From positions 1-15,519 of the forward strand of contig JALWUZ010000489.1 of assembly GCA_027079895.1 (NCBI GenBank): a stretch of DNA of 15,519 bases. The letters run 5' to 3'. Below, piece by piece: positions 1 to 7,406 of the stretch. The number at the start of each line of letters is the position of its first letter. The stretch's first letter is position 1. The notes under the pieces are model-generated. The model did no database searches, was not told the origin of the DNA, and saw only the letters and a list, made by a program, of their open reading frames with translations. This DNA comes from Anaerolineae bacterium (GTDB lineage Bacteria > Chloroflexota > Anaerolineae > B4-G1). The translations under genes were made by a program, and so were the position numbers.

Positions 1-1305
1 GTTCTCGGCGGCTTTGTTCAGGGGGTGGAACTCGCCGTCGGTGTCTTCCAGCACGACGCCGTCGCCGATGCTGGCGAGGATGGCCCGCAGCCGTCCGAGG
101 GCCTCTTCCAGTTCGTGGGTGCGCTCCTCCAGCCGCTCGGTCATCTTGTCGAAGGCGGAGGCCAGGACGCCGATTTCGTCCCGGCGTTGGATGCCGGTGC
201 GCCGGGTGAGGTCGCCTTCGGCGACGGAGCGCGAGGCGTCCGCCAGTTGCCCGACGGGGTCGGTGATGCGCTGGGCCACCCAGTTGCCGAGGAGGATGAC
301 GGCTCCCATCGCCAGGGTAAAGAGGAGGGCGTAGATGTTGCGGTTGGCGGCGCGGGTCTGCATGATGTAGTCCAGCGGGAGGGCGACGGCGAAGGCGCCT
401 ACGGTGTCGTTGCCGACGCGCAGGGGGCCCCGCGCCAGACGGAAGGCGTTGCCGCCCAGGGACAGGGGGCGTTCGTCCTTGAAGACGGTCACGTCCTCGT
501 TGTGAAGGAGGATGTCGTACAGCGAGGGGGGGATGTCGAGCGCGTCCAGGTTGTTATCGTAGAAGGTGGAGGCGACCGCTTGCCCTCCGTCGAGGTAGAT
601 GATGACGTCGGCCAACGCGGTGGAGTATAGCCGCGCCAGGAGGGTTCTCATCGAGGTGCCGACGACGATCACGCCGACCAGATGTCCTCTCCGGTCAATG
701 GGGCTGGCGGTGCAGTAGTAGTAGTCGCCCGATGGGAAGCGGACGAAGATGCGCCGGGGGGAGGCGGCGGCGTCGCCGGAGGCCAGCAGGCTCTGGACGA
801 TGCTCATGGAGGTTCCCTCGAACTCTACCACGTCCTCGTACTCCCCCTGCGGTTGCAGCAGGACGTGGAGGATTTCCTGCCCTTTTTGGCCCACGATGAG
901 CAGGTATTCGACGCGCTCGCCCGCGGCGGACGGCAGGGCCAGGCGGCGCACTGTGTCCAGGTCGCCGTCCTCCAATGCCGGGATGAGTCCTTCCACGTAG
1001 GCGATCGAGCGGGCCGCTTTCAGGTGCCCCCTTTCCACTTCGGCGAGGGTGGTCGAGACTACCCGTCCGGCCTTGAGCAATTGGTTGTTGAGCCGCTCTT
1101 CGACGGAGGAGACGAATAGTTGGGTGACGACGTAGGTGCCCAGGATCGCCACGACGAGGGTCAGCACCAGGTAGGGGGCGATGATTTTGAAGCGGATGCG
1201 GGAGTCGTAGATGCGCCACAGCCGCTGCCACAGGGTGCGTCGCTCGGTCGTTGTCTCTTCCGTTGTCACAGCAGAACTTGGTCTCCTGTCCACCGAATCC
1301 TCCAT
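1..1305 (-). CDS. Membrane sensor protein (double Cache-HAMP-PAS), probable sensor histidine kinase, C-terminus beyond window
   Basis: This is an uninterrupted minus-strand frame of 435 codons that runs off the left edge. An ATG at 1305 is preceded by AGGG at 7-nt spacing; a GTG at 1269 is an alternative start. Residues 41-63 form a transmembrane helix (IIAPYLVLTLVVAILGTYVV). About 250 extracytoplasmic residues follow, with the length and feel of a double Cache ligand-binding domain. A second helix lies near residues 324-340. A HAMP domain comes next (RITDPVGQL from about residue 346; DEIGVLASAFDKM from 376), then a Glu-rich coiled coil (about 386-408) and the beginning of a PAS domain (LRAILASIGDGVVLEDTDG). 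By family precedent such proteins sense small molecules outside the cell and signal through a C-terminal histidine kinase, or sometimes a GGDEF or other output domain. The output domain is not visible here, so 'kinase' is inferred. It follows ruvA by 63 bp in the same direction. Confidence 0.85.
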   Translation of the reverse strand, partial: MEDSVDRRPSSAVTTEETTTERRTLWQRLWRIYDSRIRFKIIAPYLVLTLVVAILGTYVVTQLFVSSVEERLNNQLLKAGRVVSTTLAEVERGHLKAARSIAYVEGLIPALEDGDLDTVRRLALPSAAGERVEYLLIVGQKGQEILHVLLQPQGEYEDVVEFEGTSMSIVQSLLASGDAAASPRRIFVRFPSGDYYYCTASPIDRRGHLVGVIVVGTSMRTLLARLYSTALADVIIYLDGGQAVASTFYDNNLDALDIPPSLYDILLHNEDVTVFKDERPLSLGGNAFRLARGPLRVGNDTVGAFAVALPLDYIMQTRAANRNIYALLFTLAMGAVILLGNWVAQRITDPVGQLADASRSVAEGDLTRRTGIQRRDEIGVLASAFDKMTERLEERTHELEEALGRLRAILASIGDGVVLEDTDGEFHPLNKAAEN

Positions 1306-1368
1306 TTCCTTGCCCTGGATGTGATGCGGTAGGTGGGCTGCTCGTTCATCGGCGGCTGACGCGGCCCG

Positions 1369-1956
1369 TTACCGGCCCGGCGAGGCGGCGAAGTAGGCCA
1401 ACGCCCGCCGTACCCGCTCCTCGACGGGTAGGTCTGCGTCCCTGGGGAGGCTCTGGAGGGCGGCCTGAGCTTCTACCAGGCTGAAGCCAAGCGCGGTCAG
1501 AGCGGCGATGACTTCAGTATCGGTCTCGTCCACAGGGGGCGCGGAGACGCCCGCGCCGAGCGCAAGTTTGTCCTTGAGATGAAGGATGATCGCTTTGGCC
1601 GTCTTCGTCCCGATGCCCGGCACGCGCGAGAGAAGGGCCGGTTTCTCCTGCGCCACGGCCTGCCGCAAGGTGTCCGGTGTGATGGTGCTCAGCAGGGTCA
1701 GGGCGACTTTGGGCCCGACGCCGGAGACGGTGAGCAGGAGTTCGAAGATCTCCCGCTCGTCGGCGGTGCGGAAGCCGTATAGGGCCAGTTCGTTCTCCCG
1801 CACGTGCAGGTGGGTGAAGAGTTCGATCGGGTCGCCCTCGCTCAGGCCGCTCAGGGCGTTGGTCGGGACGCGCACTTGCAGGCCCAGCCCGCCGATACGG
1901 ACGGTCAGGTGGCCCTCGCCGATGTGCCAGATGGTGCCGCTTAGTCTGGAAAGCAT
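1369..1956 (-). CDS. ruvA: Holliday junction branch migration protein RuvA
   Basis: RuvA binds four-way DNA junctions as a tetramer and loads the RuvB motor for branch migration during recombinational repair. The 195-residue product has the family's usual length. An N-terminal OB-fold segment begins MLSRLSGTIWHI. Two helix-hairpin-helix motifs follow (SGVGPKVA near residue 78, VPGIGTKTA near 112). An acidic linker then leads to a C-terminal RuvB-contacting domain (TEVIAALTALGFSLVEAQAAL). I chose ATG 1956 because family members begin right at this M-x-x-x-L-x-G segment. A TTG at 1980, directly after the ruvC stop, would add eight non-conserved residues. There is no strong Shine-Dalgarno before 1956, so coupling to ruvC translation (24-nt gap) is likely. 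ruvB is not in the window. Confidence 0.96.
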   Translation of the reverse strand: MLSRLSGTIWHIGEGHLTVRIGGLGLQVRVPTNALSGLSEGDPIELFTHLHVRENELALYGFRTADEREIFELLLTVSGVGPKVALTLLSTITPDTLRQAVAQEKPALLSRVPGIGTKTAKAIILHLKDKLALGAGVSAPPVDETDTEVIAALTALGFSLVEAQAALQSLPRDADLPVEERVRRALAYFAASPGR

Positions 1957-1980
1957 GTTCGGATTCGCCGGCCGGTTCAA

Positions 1981-2457
1981 TCAGCGCAGGCGGGCGGAGT
2001 GGAGGTGGCAGATGGCGACGGCAAGGGCGTCGGCGGCGTCGTCGGGGCGGGGGACGGAGTCAAGATGCAGGAGGAGGCGCATCATCTCTTGCATCTGGTG
2101 CTTGTCCGCCCGGCCGTAGCCGGTGACGGCCTGCTTGACCGCCGACGGGGTGTATTCTGTCACTTCCAGGCCGGAGTCGGCCAGGGCGAGGAGGGCCACT
2201 CCCCGCGCCTGTCCGACGCTCATCGCCGTGCGCACGTTGGTACTGAAAAAAAGTTCCTCGACGGCGGCGGTCTCCGGTCGCCACCGTTCCGTCAACGCCC
2301 GCAGTTCCCGGTAGATTGTCTGGAGCCGTCGGGGGAGGGGCTGTCCGGCCGGGGTTCTGATCACGCCGAAGGTCAGGGCGTGCAGTTCCCCATCCTCCTC
2401 CACGACTATGCCGTAGCCGGTGATGGCGGTGCCGGGGTCAACGCCGAGAACCCGCAT
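1981..2457 (-). CDS. ruvC: Crossover junction endodeoxyribonuclease RuvC
   Basis: RuvC is a dimeric Mg-dependent nuclease that cuts Holliday junctions symmetrically, working with RuvAB. The 158-residue product has the RNase H-like fold signature: it opens MRVLGVDPGTAITGYG with catalytic Asp7. Glu67 (AAVEELFF) and the pair Asp140/Asp143 (RPDDAADALAVA) complete the acidic tetrad. The TPSAVKQAVTGYGRADKHQM segment matches the family's DNA-binding region. It starts 6 nt after the yebC stop and ends 24 nt before ruvA. The order yebC-ruvC-ruvA is common in bacteria, so the three genes very probably form one transcript. Confidence 0.97.
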   Translation of the reverse strand: MRVLGVDPGTAITGYGIVVEEDGELHALTFGVIRTPAGQPLPRRLQTIYRELRALTERWRPETAAVEELFFSTNVRTAMSVGQARGVALLALADSGLEVTEYTPSAVKQAVTGYGRADKHQMQEMMRLLLHLDSVPRPDDAADALAVAICHLHSARLR

Positions 2458-2463
2458 TGTGGG

Positions 2464-3219
2464 TCAGGCCGCCGCCTCGTATTGGGCCATCGCCGCGTCG
2501 CTGATGTCCAGGTTGGAGTAGACTTGTTGGACGTCGTCCAGTTCTTCCAGGGCGTCAATGATCCCCATCACCTGCAAGGTCTCTTTCTCCGGCAGTTGGA
2601 TGGTGGTCTTGGGGAACATGCCCAGTTCGGCGGCCTCGAATTGGATGCCGGCGTCCTGCAAGGCCTGCCGCACGGCCTGGAAGTTGCTCACGTCGGCGTA
2701 GACTTCGATCAGGTCGTCGCCGAAGACGACATCGTCCGCTCCGGCGTCCACGGCGATGTCGAAGATGGTGTCCTCATCGGCTCCGTCGGGCGCGATGGCG
2801 ATGTAGCCTTTGCGCTCGAACTGCCAGGCGACGGCGCCGGCATCGGCCATCGTGCCCCCCTGCCGGGTGAGGACGCGGCGTACTTCGGCGACGGTGCGGT
2901 TTTTGTTGTCGGTCAGCACTTTCACGAGGAGGGCCACGCCGTGGGGGGCGTATCCCTCGTAAGTGACTTCGAAGAGTTCCGCGCCTTTGAGTTCGCCGGT
3001 GCCGCGCTTGATGGCCCGTTCGATGTTGTCTTTGGGCATGTTGGCCGCTTTGGCTTTGTCAATCGCCAGCCGCAGGTTGAAGTTGACGTCGGGGTCGCCG
3101 CCACCTTCCCGCGCGGCGATGGTGATCTCACGCGCCAAACGGGTGAATAGTTTGCCGCGTCGGGCGTCTTTGACGGCCTTTTTGTGTTTGATGGTAGACC
3201 ATTTGCTGTGACCGGACAT
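2464..3219 (-). CDS. yebC: YebC/PmpR (TACO1) family protein
   Basis: This is a full-length (251 residues) YebC-family protein. The N-terminus MSGHSKWSTIKHKKAVKDAR with GKLFTRLAREI is the family hallmark, followed by AANMPKDNIERAIKRGTG and the YEGYAPHGVALLV segment. Family members are cytoplasmic. They have been described both as DNA-binding regulators (PmpR) and as translation factors that relieve ribosome stalling, including at proline-rich stretches; which role applies here cannot be read from the sequence. ATG 3219 is preceded by a textbook AGGAGG at 5-nt spacing, which excludes the TTG one codon upstream. It heads the ruvCA cluster and lies 71 bp downstream of the RM1 adenine methyltransferase, in the same direction. 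Confidence 0.96.
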   Translation of the reverse strand: MSGHSKWSTIKHKKAVKDARRGKLFTRLAREITIAAREGGGDPDVNFNLRLAIDKAKAANMPKDNIERAIKRGTGELKGAELFEVTYEGYAPHGVALLVKVLTDNKNRTVAEVRRVLTRQGGTMADAGAVAWQFERKGYIAIAPDGADEDTIFDIAVDAGADDVVFGDDLIEVYADVSNFQAVRQALQDAGIQFEAAELGMFPKTTIQLPEKETLQVMGIIDALEELDDVQQVYSNLDISDAAMAQYEAAA

Positions 3220-3224
3220 CAAAA

Positions 3225-3230
3225 CCTCCT
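3225..3230 (-). promoter_or_regulatory. Strong ribosome binding site of yebC
   Basis: AGGAGG on the minus strand (CCTCCT on plus) sits 5 nt before ATG 3219. It is the strongest SD signal in the left half of the window. It decides the yebC start in favour of MSGHSKW rather than the preceding TTG codon. Confidence 0.85.
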
Positions 3231-3293
3231 AGTTGATTGGTGAGTTTCGCCAGATACGACGCCGGAGCGGGGCTCTGGCTGAATGGACTTGAG

Positions 3294-4955
3294 TCATCGC
3301 CGCCTGATCCGTCTGTTGCGCAATGTTTCCCAGGCGCGACGCAGGTGACGAATGGTAGCGGGTTCCAGTCCCAGACCTTCTTGGAGAAGCACTTTGTCGG
3401 TGTAGTCCAGGACGCGGGTAAACTCGCCTGCCCGCAGCAGTGTATCTATTTTGTGGACGTCCAGGGCCGGGGCGGCGGAGTCGGTGGCGCAGGGGAGCGG
3501 CAGGATTTCGGCTTCGTTCGGCTCCAACTCCAGGACTCCTCCGCCGTAACTGCGACCGAGAACCTCCGACCAGGCCAGGGTCAGGGAGTTGAAGAAGCAG
3601 GCTGTCAGGTTGGACAAGGGGACGCCGGGTCTCCTGGCCCGAACGCGGTGAATGGTGTCGGTGCTCGTGACATTGGCCTCGTTGACCACCAGCAGAGGGT
3701 AGCGGTGGATTTGACGGAAGAGGAATCCGTCGGGCACGAATATGGACGGAACCTCGAACCATCGTCGGCGAACGCGGCATTTGTACCCCCGGTGGACTCC
3801 TTCCCGTTCGCCGGCCCGCAGGTAGTCCTGGAGCGGCTCAGGCAGTTCTCCCACAGACGAGACACGCGATAGGTCCAGCAAGTAGGCAGGGTAACGCTCG
3901 CGGTAGGTCGCAAAGTCCTCGTCCGTGAAGCGCAGCCCGCGCAACACTCCGGTTCGTCCCACCACAGGCACGGTGAACGGATGGGCCTCGAGACGTTCCC
4001 GCTGCTCGGCGGTGATGACGAAAAACTTGTTCCGTCCGGTGACTACTCCGACGTCAACCTCCACCCAATCGCCCAAGTGCGAGATGTGCGGATGCTCCCT
4101 GGACTCCAGCAAGGCGTGAAAAGCCCGGTCATCCAGGAAAAAAGCGGTCCACTTCACCCCGTTCGACGCGATTTTGCCCGGACGTCGGCTCACGTCGCGG
4201 GACAGGCGGGGCATGGCGGTGAGGAGATCGTCGCCATCCCGAAACTCCCAGGTTCTTATCTCGGCCGCAGAGGGCTCGAAGCGTTTGCCGTCCGCCAGGA
4301 GGAGGATCACCTCTTGTTGAATGAACGGGAACACCAACCGCTCGAAGCCGATCAGTACGATGCGCCGGAAGTAGCGGCTCAACCGGCTGCGCAGTTCCGC
4401 GGCGTACTTGACTTGCAGGAACTCCGCCGGCAAGACCATCGCCAGCCCTCCGCCTTCCGCGAGAAGTTCGATGCTCAAAGCCACGAAGGCCATCCAGGCG
4501 TTAGCCAGTTTGGTAGGCCGGTAGCCGGCCCGTCGCAAGTGGCTGAAGGCGATGTCACGGCTTCGTTCAGCGAAATGCTGGAAACGGATGTAAGGGGGGT
4601 TGCCGACCACCAGGTCGAACGGGCCTTGCAAGCGCAACTCCGGGTACACCAGGAAGAAGTCGTCTCGAATCCAGTTGATTTCCAACCGGTCTTGGTAAGG
4701 TTCAAGCCGACGGCGTGCTTTGGCTAACTCGCCCGCCTCGATCTCGACGGCGGTCACTTGCAAACGTGAGGAGGGAGTGGCAAGGGATTCAGCCAGGGCG
4801 ACGAGAAAGTTGCCATCCCCTGCGCTGGGCTCCAATATCCGCCGTGGAGCACTTTCGAGCCACCAGGACGCCAGGTAGCGTGCCAAACGTACCGGGGTGT
4901 AGTATCCCCCGCGCAGTTTTTGGTCGGAGACCTGGGGCTTGCTCTGGAAAGCCAT
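3294..4955 (-). CDS. Gamma-class N6-adenine DNA methyltransferase (TaqI/Eco57I-like)
   Basis: This predicted enzyme transfers a methyl group from AdoMet to N6 of adenine within a specific DNA site. The motif order is that of gamma-class enzymes. Motif X is GGYYTP (16-21), motif I is LEPSAGDGNF (41-50), the acidic AdoMet contact lies in VTAVEIEAGEL (about 68-76), and motif IV is NPPY (119-122) within FDLVVGNPPYIRF. The remaining roughly 350 residues should carry the target recognition domain, as in M.TaqI, which is shorter. No nuclease domain precedes motif X, so this is not a type IIG fusion. It starts 18 nt after the neighbouring endonuclease stop, without a clear SD. A sample at 4801-4860 is 36/60 G+C, close to the chromosomal level and unlike the two upstream RM genes. 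It is the last gene of the RM1 operon. Specificity is unknown. Confidence 0.9.
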   Translation of the reverse strand: MAFQSKPQVSDQKLRGGYYTPVRLARYLASWWLESAPRRILEPSAGDGNFLVALAESLATPSSRLQVTAVEIEAGELAKARRRLEPYQDRLEINWIRDDFFLVYPELRLQGPFDLVVGNPPYIRFQHFAERSRDIAFSHLRRAGYRPTKLANAWMAFVALSIELLAEGGGLAMVLPAEFLQVKYAAELRSRLSRYFRRIVLIGFERLVFPFIQQEVILLLADGKRFEPSAAEIRTWEFRDGDDLLTAMPRLSRDVSRRPGKIASNGVKWTAFFLDDRAFHALLESREHPHISHLGDWVEVDVGVVTGRNKFFVITAEQRERLEAHPFTVPVVGRTGVLRGLRFTDEDFATYRERYPAYLLDLSRVSSVGELPEPLQDYLRAGEREGVHRGYKCRVRRRWFEVPSIFVPDGFLFRQIHRYPLLVVNEANVTSTDTIHRVRARRPGVPLSNLTACFFNSLTLAWSEVLGRSYGGGVLELEPNEAEILPLPCATDSAAPALDVHKIDTLLRAGEFTRVLDYTDKVLLQEGLGLEPATIRHLRRAWETLRNRRIRRR

Positions 4956-4973
4956 CTACATAGTGGTAGTTCT

Positions 4974-5786
4974 TTACCCATCAATGGAAGGTGGTGGGTC
5001 GAACAGGGTCAGCGAATCACTCGTGATGAATAGCCCTTTCAACTCGACAGTGTTCAGAAACTCAATAGCCTCTTCGATCGTCGCAAATTCGTAGGATTTC
5101 ACTTCTCCGAGGTTCGAATGTAACTCAATGGTCACTCTGCTCACCTCGCGCTCGATGGTGTCATCAAGGATGCTCAGCACTAATCTTTCCAGTTCATCCT
5201 TGATTACGTTCACCATCTCTACCCCAATTTGGTACTTCTGGTCGTCTGTCAGGGACGAATATCTCTCCCAGGCTTCTCTTGCAGCCTCTCTATCTTTCTC
5301 ATCCCAATTGAAATCTATCCCGTGTTCCGACAACAAATCACATATCCTGGAGAATGGCACGAGAAAGATGTTGATGTCGAAACTCTTCATCATAGATAGC
5401 GATGTCGAACTCCAATTACCGGCCAGAACGGCGATCGAACTGCGAATGCTGTCGTAACGTCGTCTTATGGCAGGGTGAGCCGTACAAATCCAACTTCCTT
5501 TGTCCCGGTTATGTTTTTTGTAGCGAATGTATTTTGACTCGATCAAGATTAGGGGCTGCATGCTTTCGTTGGCAATCACCGCGTCAATGTTATAGGACGT
5601 TCCAAAGTTATCGTACAGCAGCAGTTTCTTGGGAGTGCCGCTTTTGTTCCTTACCGGACTTCTGCTCAAGAAATGATAGCCACGACCCTCAACCAAGCGG
5701 GTCAGAAAGTCGTTGAGCGCTTTCTCCATCTCTATGCCGATGGCTTCTCCCAACGCGCTCCCAGGGTTTTCAATAACGCTCGCCAT
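4974..5786 (-). CDS. Predicted type II restriction endonuclease, PD-(D/E)XK fold
   Basis: A 270-residue protein between two DNA methyltransferase genes. Its core has the metal-binding signature of PD-(D/E)XK nucleases. Asp68 (in SYNIDAVIA) is followed 15 residues later by Glu83-Ser-Lys85 (PLILIESKYIRYKKH), with hydrophobic strands before each. Glu21 in an N-terminal helix could be an extra metal ligand. The C-terminal part (about 150-270) is helical and acidic and ends SLTLFDPPPSIDG; I do not recognise it. I know no named family that fits, so cleavage specificity is open. The start ATG 5786 lies 4 nt after the upstream methyltransferase stop, implying coupled translation. The gene is AT-rich for this genome (26/60 G+C at 5041-5100), a sign of recent transfer. 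Being read after the methyltransferase fits delayed nuclease expression. Confidence 0.78.
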   Translation of the reverse strand: MASVIENPGSALGEAIGIEMEKALNDFLTRLVEGRGYHFLSRSPVRNKSGTPKKLLLYDNFGTSYNIDAVIANESMQPLILIESKYIRYKKHNRDKGSWICTAHPAIRRRYDSIRSSIAVLAGNWSSTSLSMMKSFDINIFLVPFSRICDLLSEHGIDFNWDEKDREAAREAWERYSSLTDDQKYQIGVEMVNVIKDELERLVLSILDDTIEREVSRVTIELHSNLGEVKSYEFATIEEAIEFLNTVELKGLFITSDSLTLFDPPPSIDG

Positions 5787-5790
5787 AAGC

Positions 5791-7266
5791 CTACGCCGCC
5801 TTCGTTAAAGTAACAATAGATTCCCGGAGCGACACATTGTGTCTCTGTGGGTTGCCCCTCCATTTGCCGCCACGTTCCCGAAGCACATCAATACGATAAT
5901 CGGAGAAACCCACACCTAACCCAATTCTTCCAATTAGATCATCCGTTGGAATATATACGCCGTATGGCGCGGAATCACCGAGAACAAAAACGGCTTTCGA
6001 GTTGGGCTTCAGAACCCGGTAAACTTCTCCGATGACCTGGAACATATCGTTAAAATAGCCGGCGACAAGAAGGTCATAACTCTTTCTGCCTCCACGGGTC
6101 AACCTAATTGCGCTCAACTGCGTCACCGCTTTCTTCAAAAAGTCGAAGACGTCAGGGCATGCCAGTAGTAAATCCTCTGAAAGGTTGTAGCGGGGGTCTT
6201 CTCTGGAAATTTGCGTAGTTGCGGATGTGATTAACTTGGTGCGTACTGTCCTAGAAATATCACCCCAACTCTGTGCCTCGCCCCAAAAATATAACTCCAA
6301 ACGGGTACGGTCGGCATAGTCAAAGTTGTTCAGATAAGGCGGTGAAGTAAAAACATGGTCTACACATTCATTAGGAATCAGATGTTGGGTATGCCTAGCA
6401 TCCGCCCTGTAGATATGATGATACGACTCTCTGAAATTTGGCTCCGCTTCTCGAATGACTGCCTGAATGTCACTCATCATTTTCCTGATTTGACGGGAGA
6501 ATTCATACAGCGCATTCTTGTTCAATGAAGTCGTCTTTCGTTTATTCGGGGCGATGTATGGCCAGCCAGTAGCCGCCGTCGAAACCTGTCGCAGGACACT
6601 CGTAAGCCCTACGAAAAGTAGGTCCGTCACATCCTCCGGTAAACTGCTTTGCATAATTGCATTACGGATGAAAAACAGTTCCAGCAAGGTGCTGTCATTG
6701 TAGCACTTTAAGACCAATTCAGGGAACTCTTCTTTTAAGAATGCTCGAAGGTCCGTGTGGCTGAAACCTCTTCTGAATCCCATTACCTGGCCCTCTATCT
6801 CCCTGAGGGCGCGAGCAACTTCATCGAGGTCAACCTCCCAGTTCATCTTGGTTTTGGCAACCCGGAACACGAACGGATGTGCCTCAACACCATAAGAGTT
6901 AATAGCCAGTTTTTTGGCGACTAGGTTCGTCGTACCTGAGCCCATAAACGGGTCGTATATAACTTGTCCTGAGTGGAGATCATTGTGGCGGATACTCCAC
7001 TCCACAGCCTTGTAGGAAAATCCCGCCGGATAGGCGAACCAGTTATGAATTGGGGCACGCAGACTATCTTTGAAAGTTCCCCATTCTTGCCCCCTTGCGA
7101 GATCCTCCGTCTCCTCTAGTTCAACTCCGAAGAGCGGATATTGTTTCGCCGAGTACCCACTACGAACTTGAACACGCAGATTGCCTTCGAATATTCTCAA
7201 GTCCTGTATTTCTACAGGATCCTCTGCTCTCTTTGGTTCAATTTCGAAGAGCGAATACTGTTCCAC
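5791..7266 (-). CDS. DNA methyltransferase, probable N4-cytosine-specific (SPPY type)
   Basis: A 491-residue AdoMet-dependent DNA methyltransferase. A motif X-like segment (HNWFAYPAGFS, about 74-84) precedes motif I, DPFMGSGTT (105-113), and motif IV is TSPPYLNNFDY (from 307). SPPY is typical of N4-cytosine enzymes. The I-before-IV order differs from beta-class enzymes such as the one at 13811. The nearly 200 residues between I and IV, and the part after IV, may hold the recognition elements. The GTG start at 7266 is supported by GAGGTG at 8-nt spacing, and the frame is closed by a stop just upstream (7315-7317) with no ATG between. Codons 2-79 form two degenerate 39-residue repeats. The gene is AT-rich for the genome (28/60 G+C at 6241-6300). 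It is first in the RM1 operon. An adenine target cannot be fully excluded. Confidence 0.85.
   Translation of the reverse strand: MEQYSLFEIEPKRAEDPVEIQDLRIFEGNLRVQVRSGYSAKQYPLFGVELEETEDLARGQEWGTFKDSLRAPIHNWFAYPAGFSYKAVEWSIRHNDLHSGQVIYDPFMGSGTTNLVAKKLAINSYGVEAHPFVFRVAKTKMNWEVDLDEVARALREIEGQVMGFRRGFSHTDLRAFLKEEFPELVLKCYNDSTLLELFFIRNAIMQSSLPEDVTDLLFVGLTSVLRQVSTAATGWPYIAPNKRKTTSLNKNALYEFSRQIRKMMSDIQAVIREAEPNFRESYHHIYRADARHTQHLIPNECVDHVFTSPPYLNNFDYADRTRLELYFWGEAQSWGDISRTVRTKLITSATTQISREDPRYNLSEDLLLACPDVFDFLKKAVTQLSAIRLTRGGRKSYDLLVAGYFNDMFQVIGEVYRVLKPNSKAVFVLGDSAPYGVYIPTDDLIGRIGLGVGFSDYRIDVLRERGGKWRGNPQRHNVSLRESIVTLTKAA
7030..7263 (-). repeat. Degenerate 117-bp tandem duplication at the 5' end of the m4C-type methyltransferase gene
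   Basis: Two gap-free units, 7263-7147 and 7146-7030 on the minus strand, match at 71 of 117 positions by my count. They encode QYSLF...ED...Q...F...LR versus QYPLF...ED...Q...F...LR. The first unit begins with the codon after the GTG start. The 18 bases upstream of GTG also resemble the end of unit one (11/18), so the duplication may have included the original start region. Confidence 0.75.
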
Positions 7267-7406
7267 CGAACACTCACCTCTAGACTCTGCTATCAGAAAT
7301 CCCTGCGGGTGGACTCAACTCGGCGACCAGGCAGGGTTCAGCCGCGATGTGGGTTGGTCTACAAACCTACGCTCCACTTTTGCCGCCAGGTCCCCCCACT
7401 TTTCTG
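7267..7406. other. Intergenic region upstream of the RM1 operon
   Basis: 140 bp between the fmt stop and the GTG of the RM1 methyltransferase. It must hold any dedicated RM1 promoter, but I see no good -35/-10 pair on the minus strand. The best is TTGAGT with a poor TGATAG at 17-bp spacing. Two direct copies of CCACTTTT (7374-7381 and 7396-7403) lie 22 bp apart, two helical turns, which could be an operator, and there is a short imperfect palindrome near 7350-7369. No control (C) protein gene fits in this space. Confidence 0.4.

Noticed and set aside
25..1119. Long plus-strand open frames opposite the sensor gene
   Set aside because: They lie antisense to a minus-strand frame that encodes a coherent TM-Cache-TM-HAMP-PAS protein; their own products are Gly/Asp/Val-rich and domain-free.
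1266..1349. 27-codon minus-strand frame starting MNEQPTYRI between ruvA and the sensor gene
   Set aside because: It has no SD and overlaps the supported sensor start in another frame; nothing suggests it is translated.
1957..1980. TTG at 1980 as the start of ruvA
   Set aside because: RuvA homologues begin at the MLSRLSGT position; the eight extra residues are unlike the family and no SD supports TTG.
1999..3150. 383-codon plus-strand open frame opposite ruvC and yebC
   Set aside because: It is a mirror of two well-recognised genes; high GC keeps the opposite strand open. The product has no recognisable domain and no SD.
7030..7314. RM1 promoter from TTGAGT/TGATAG upstream of the GTG at 7266
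   Set aside because: The -10 matches the consensus poorly, so I list the region but do not call a promoter.
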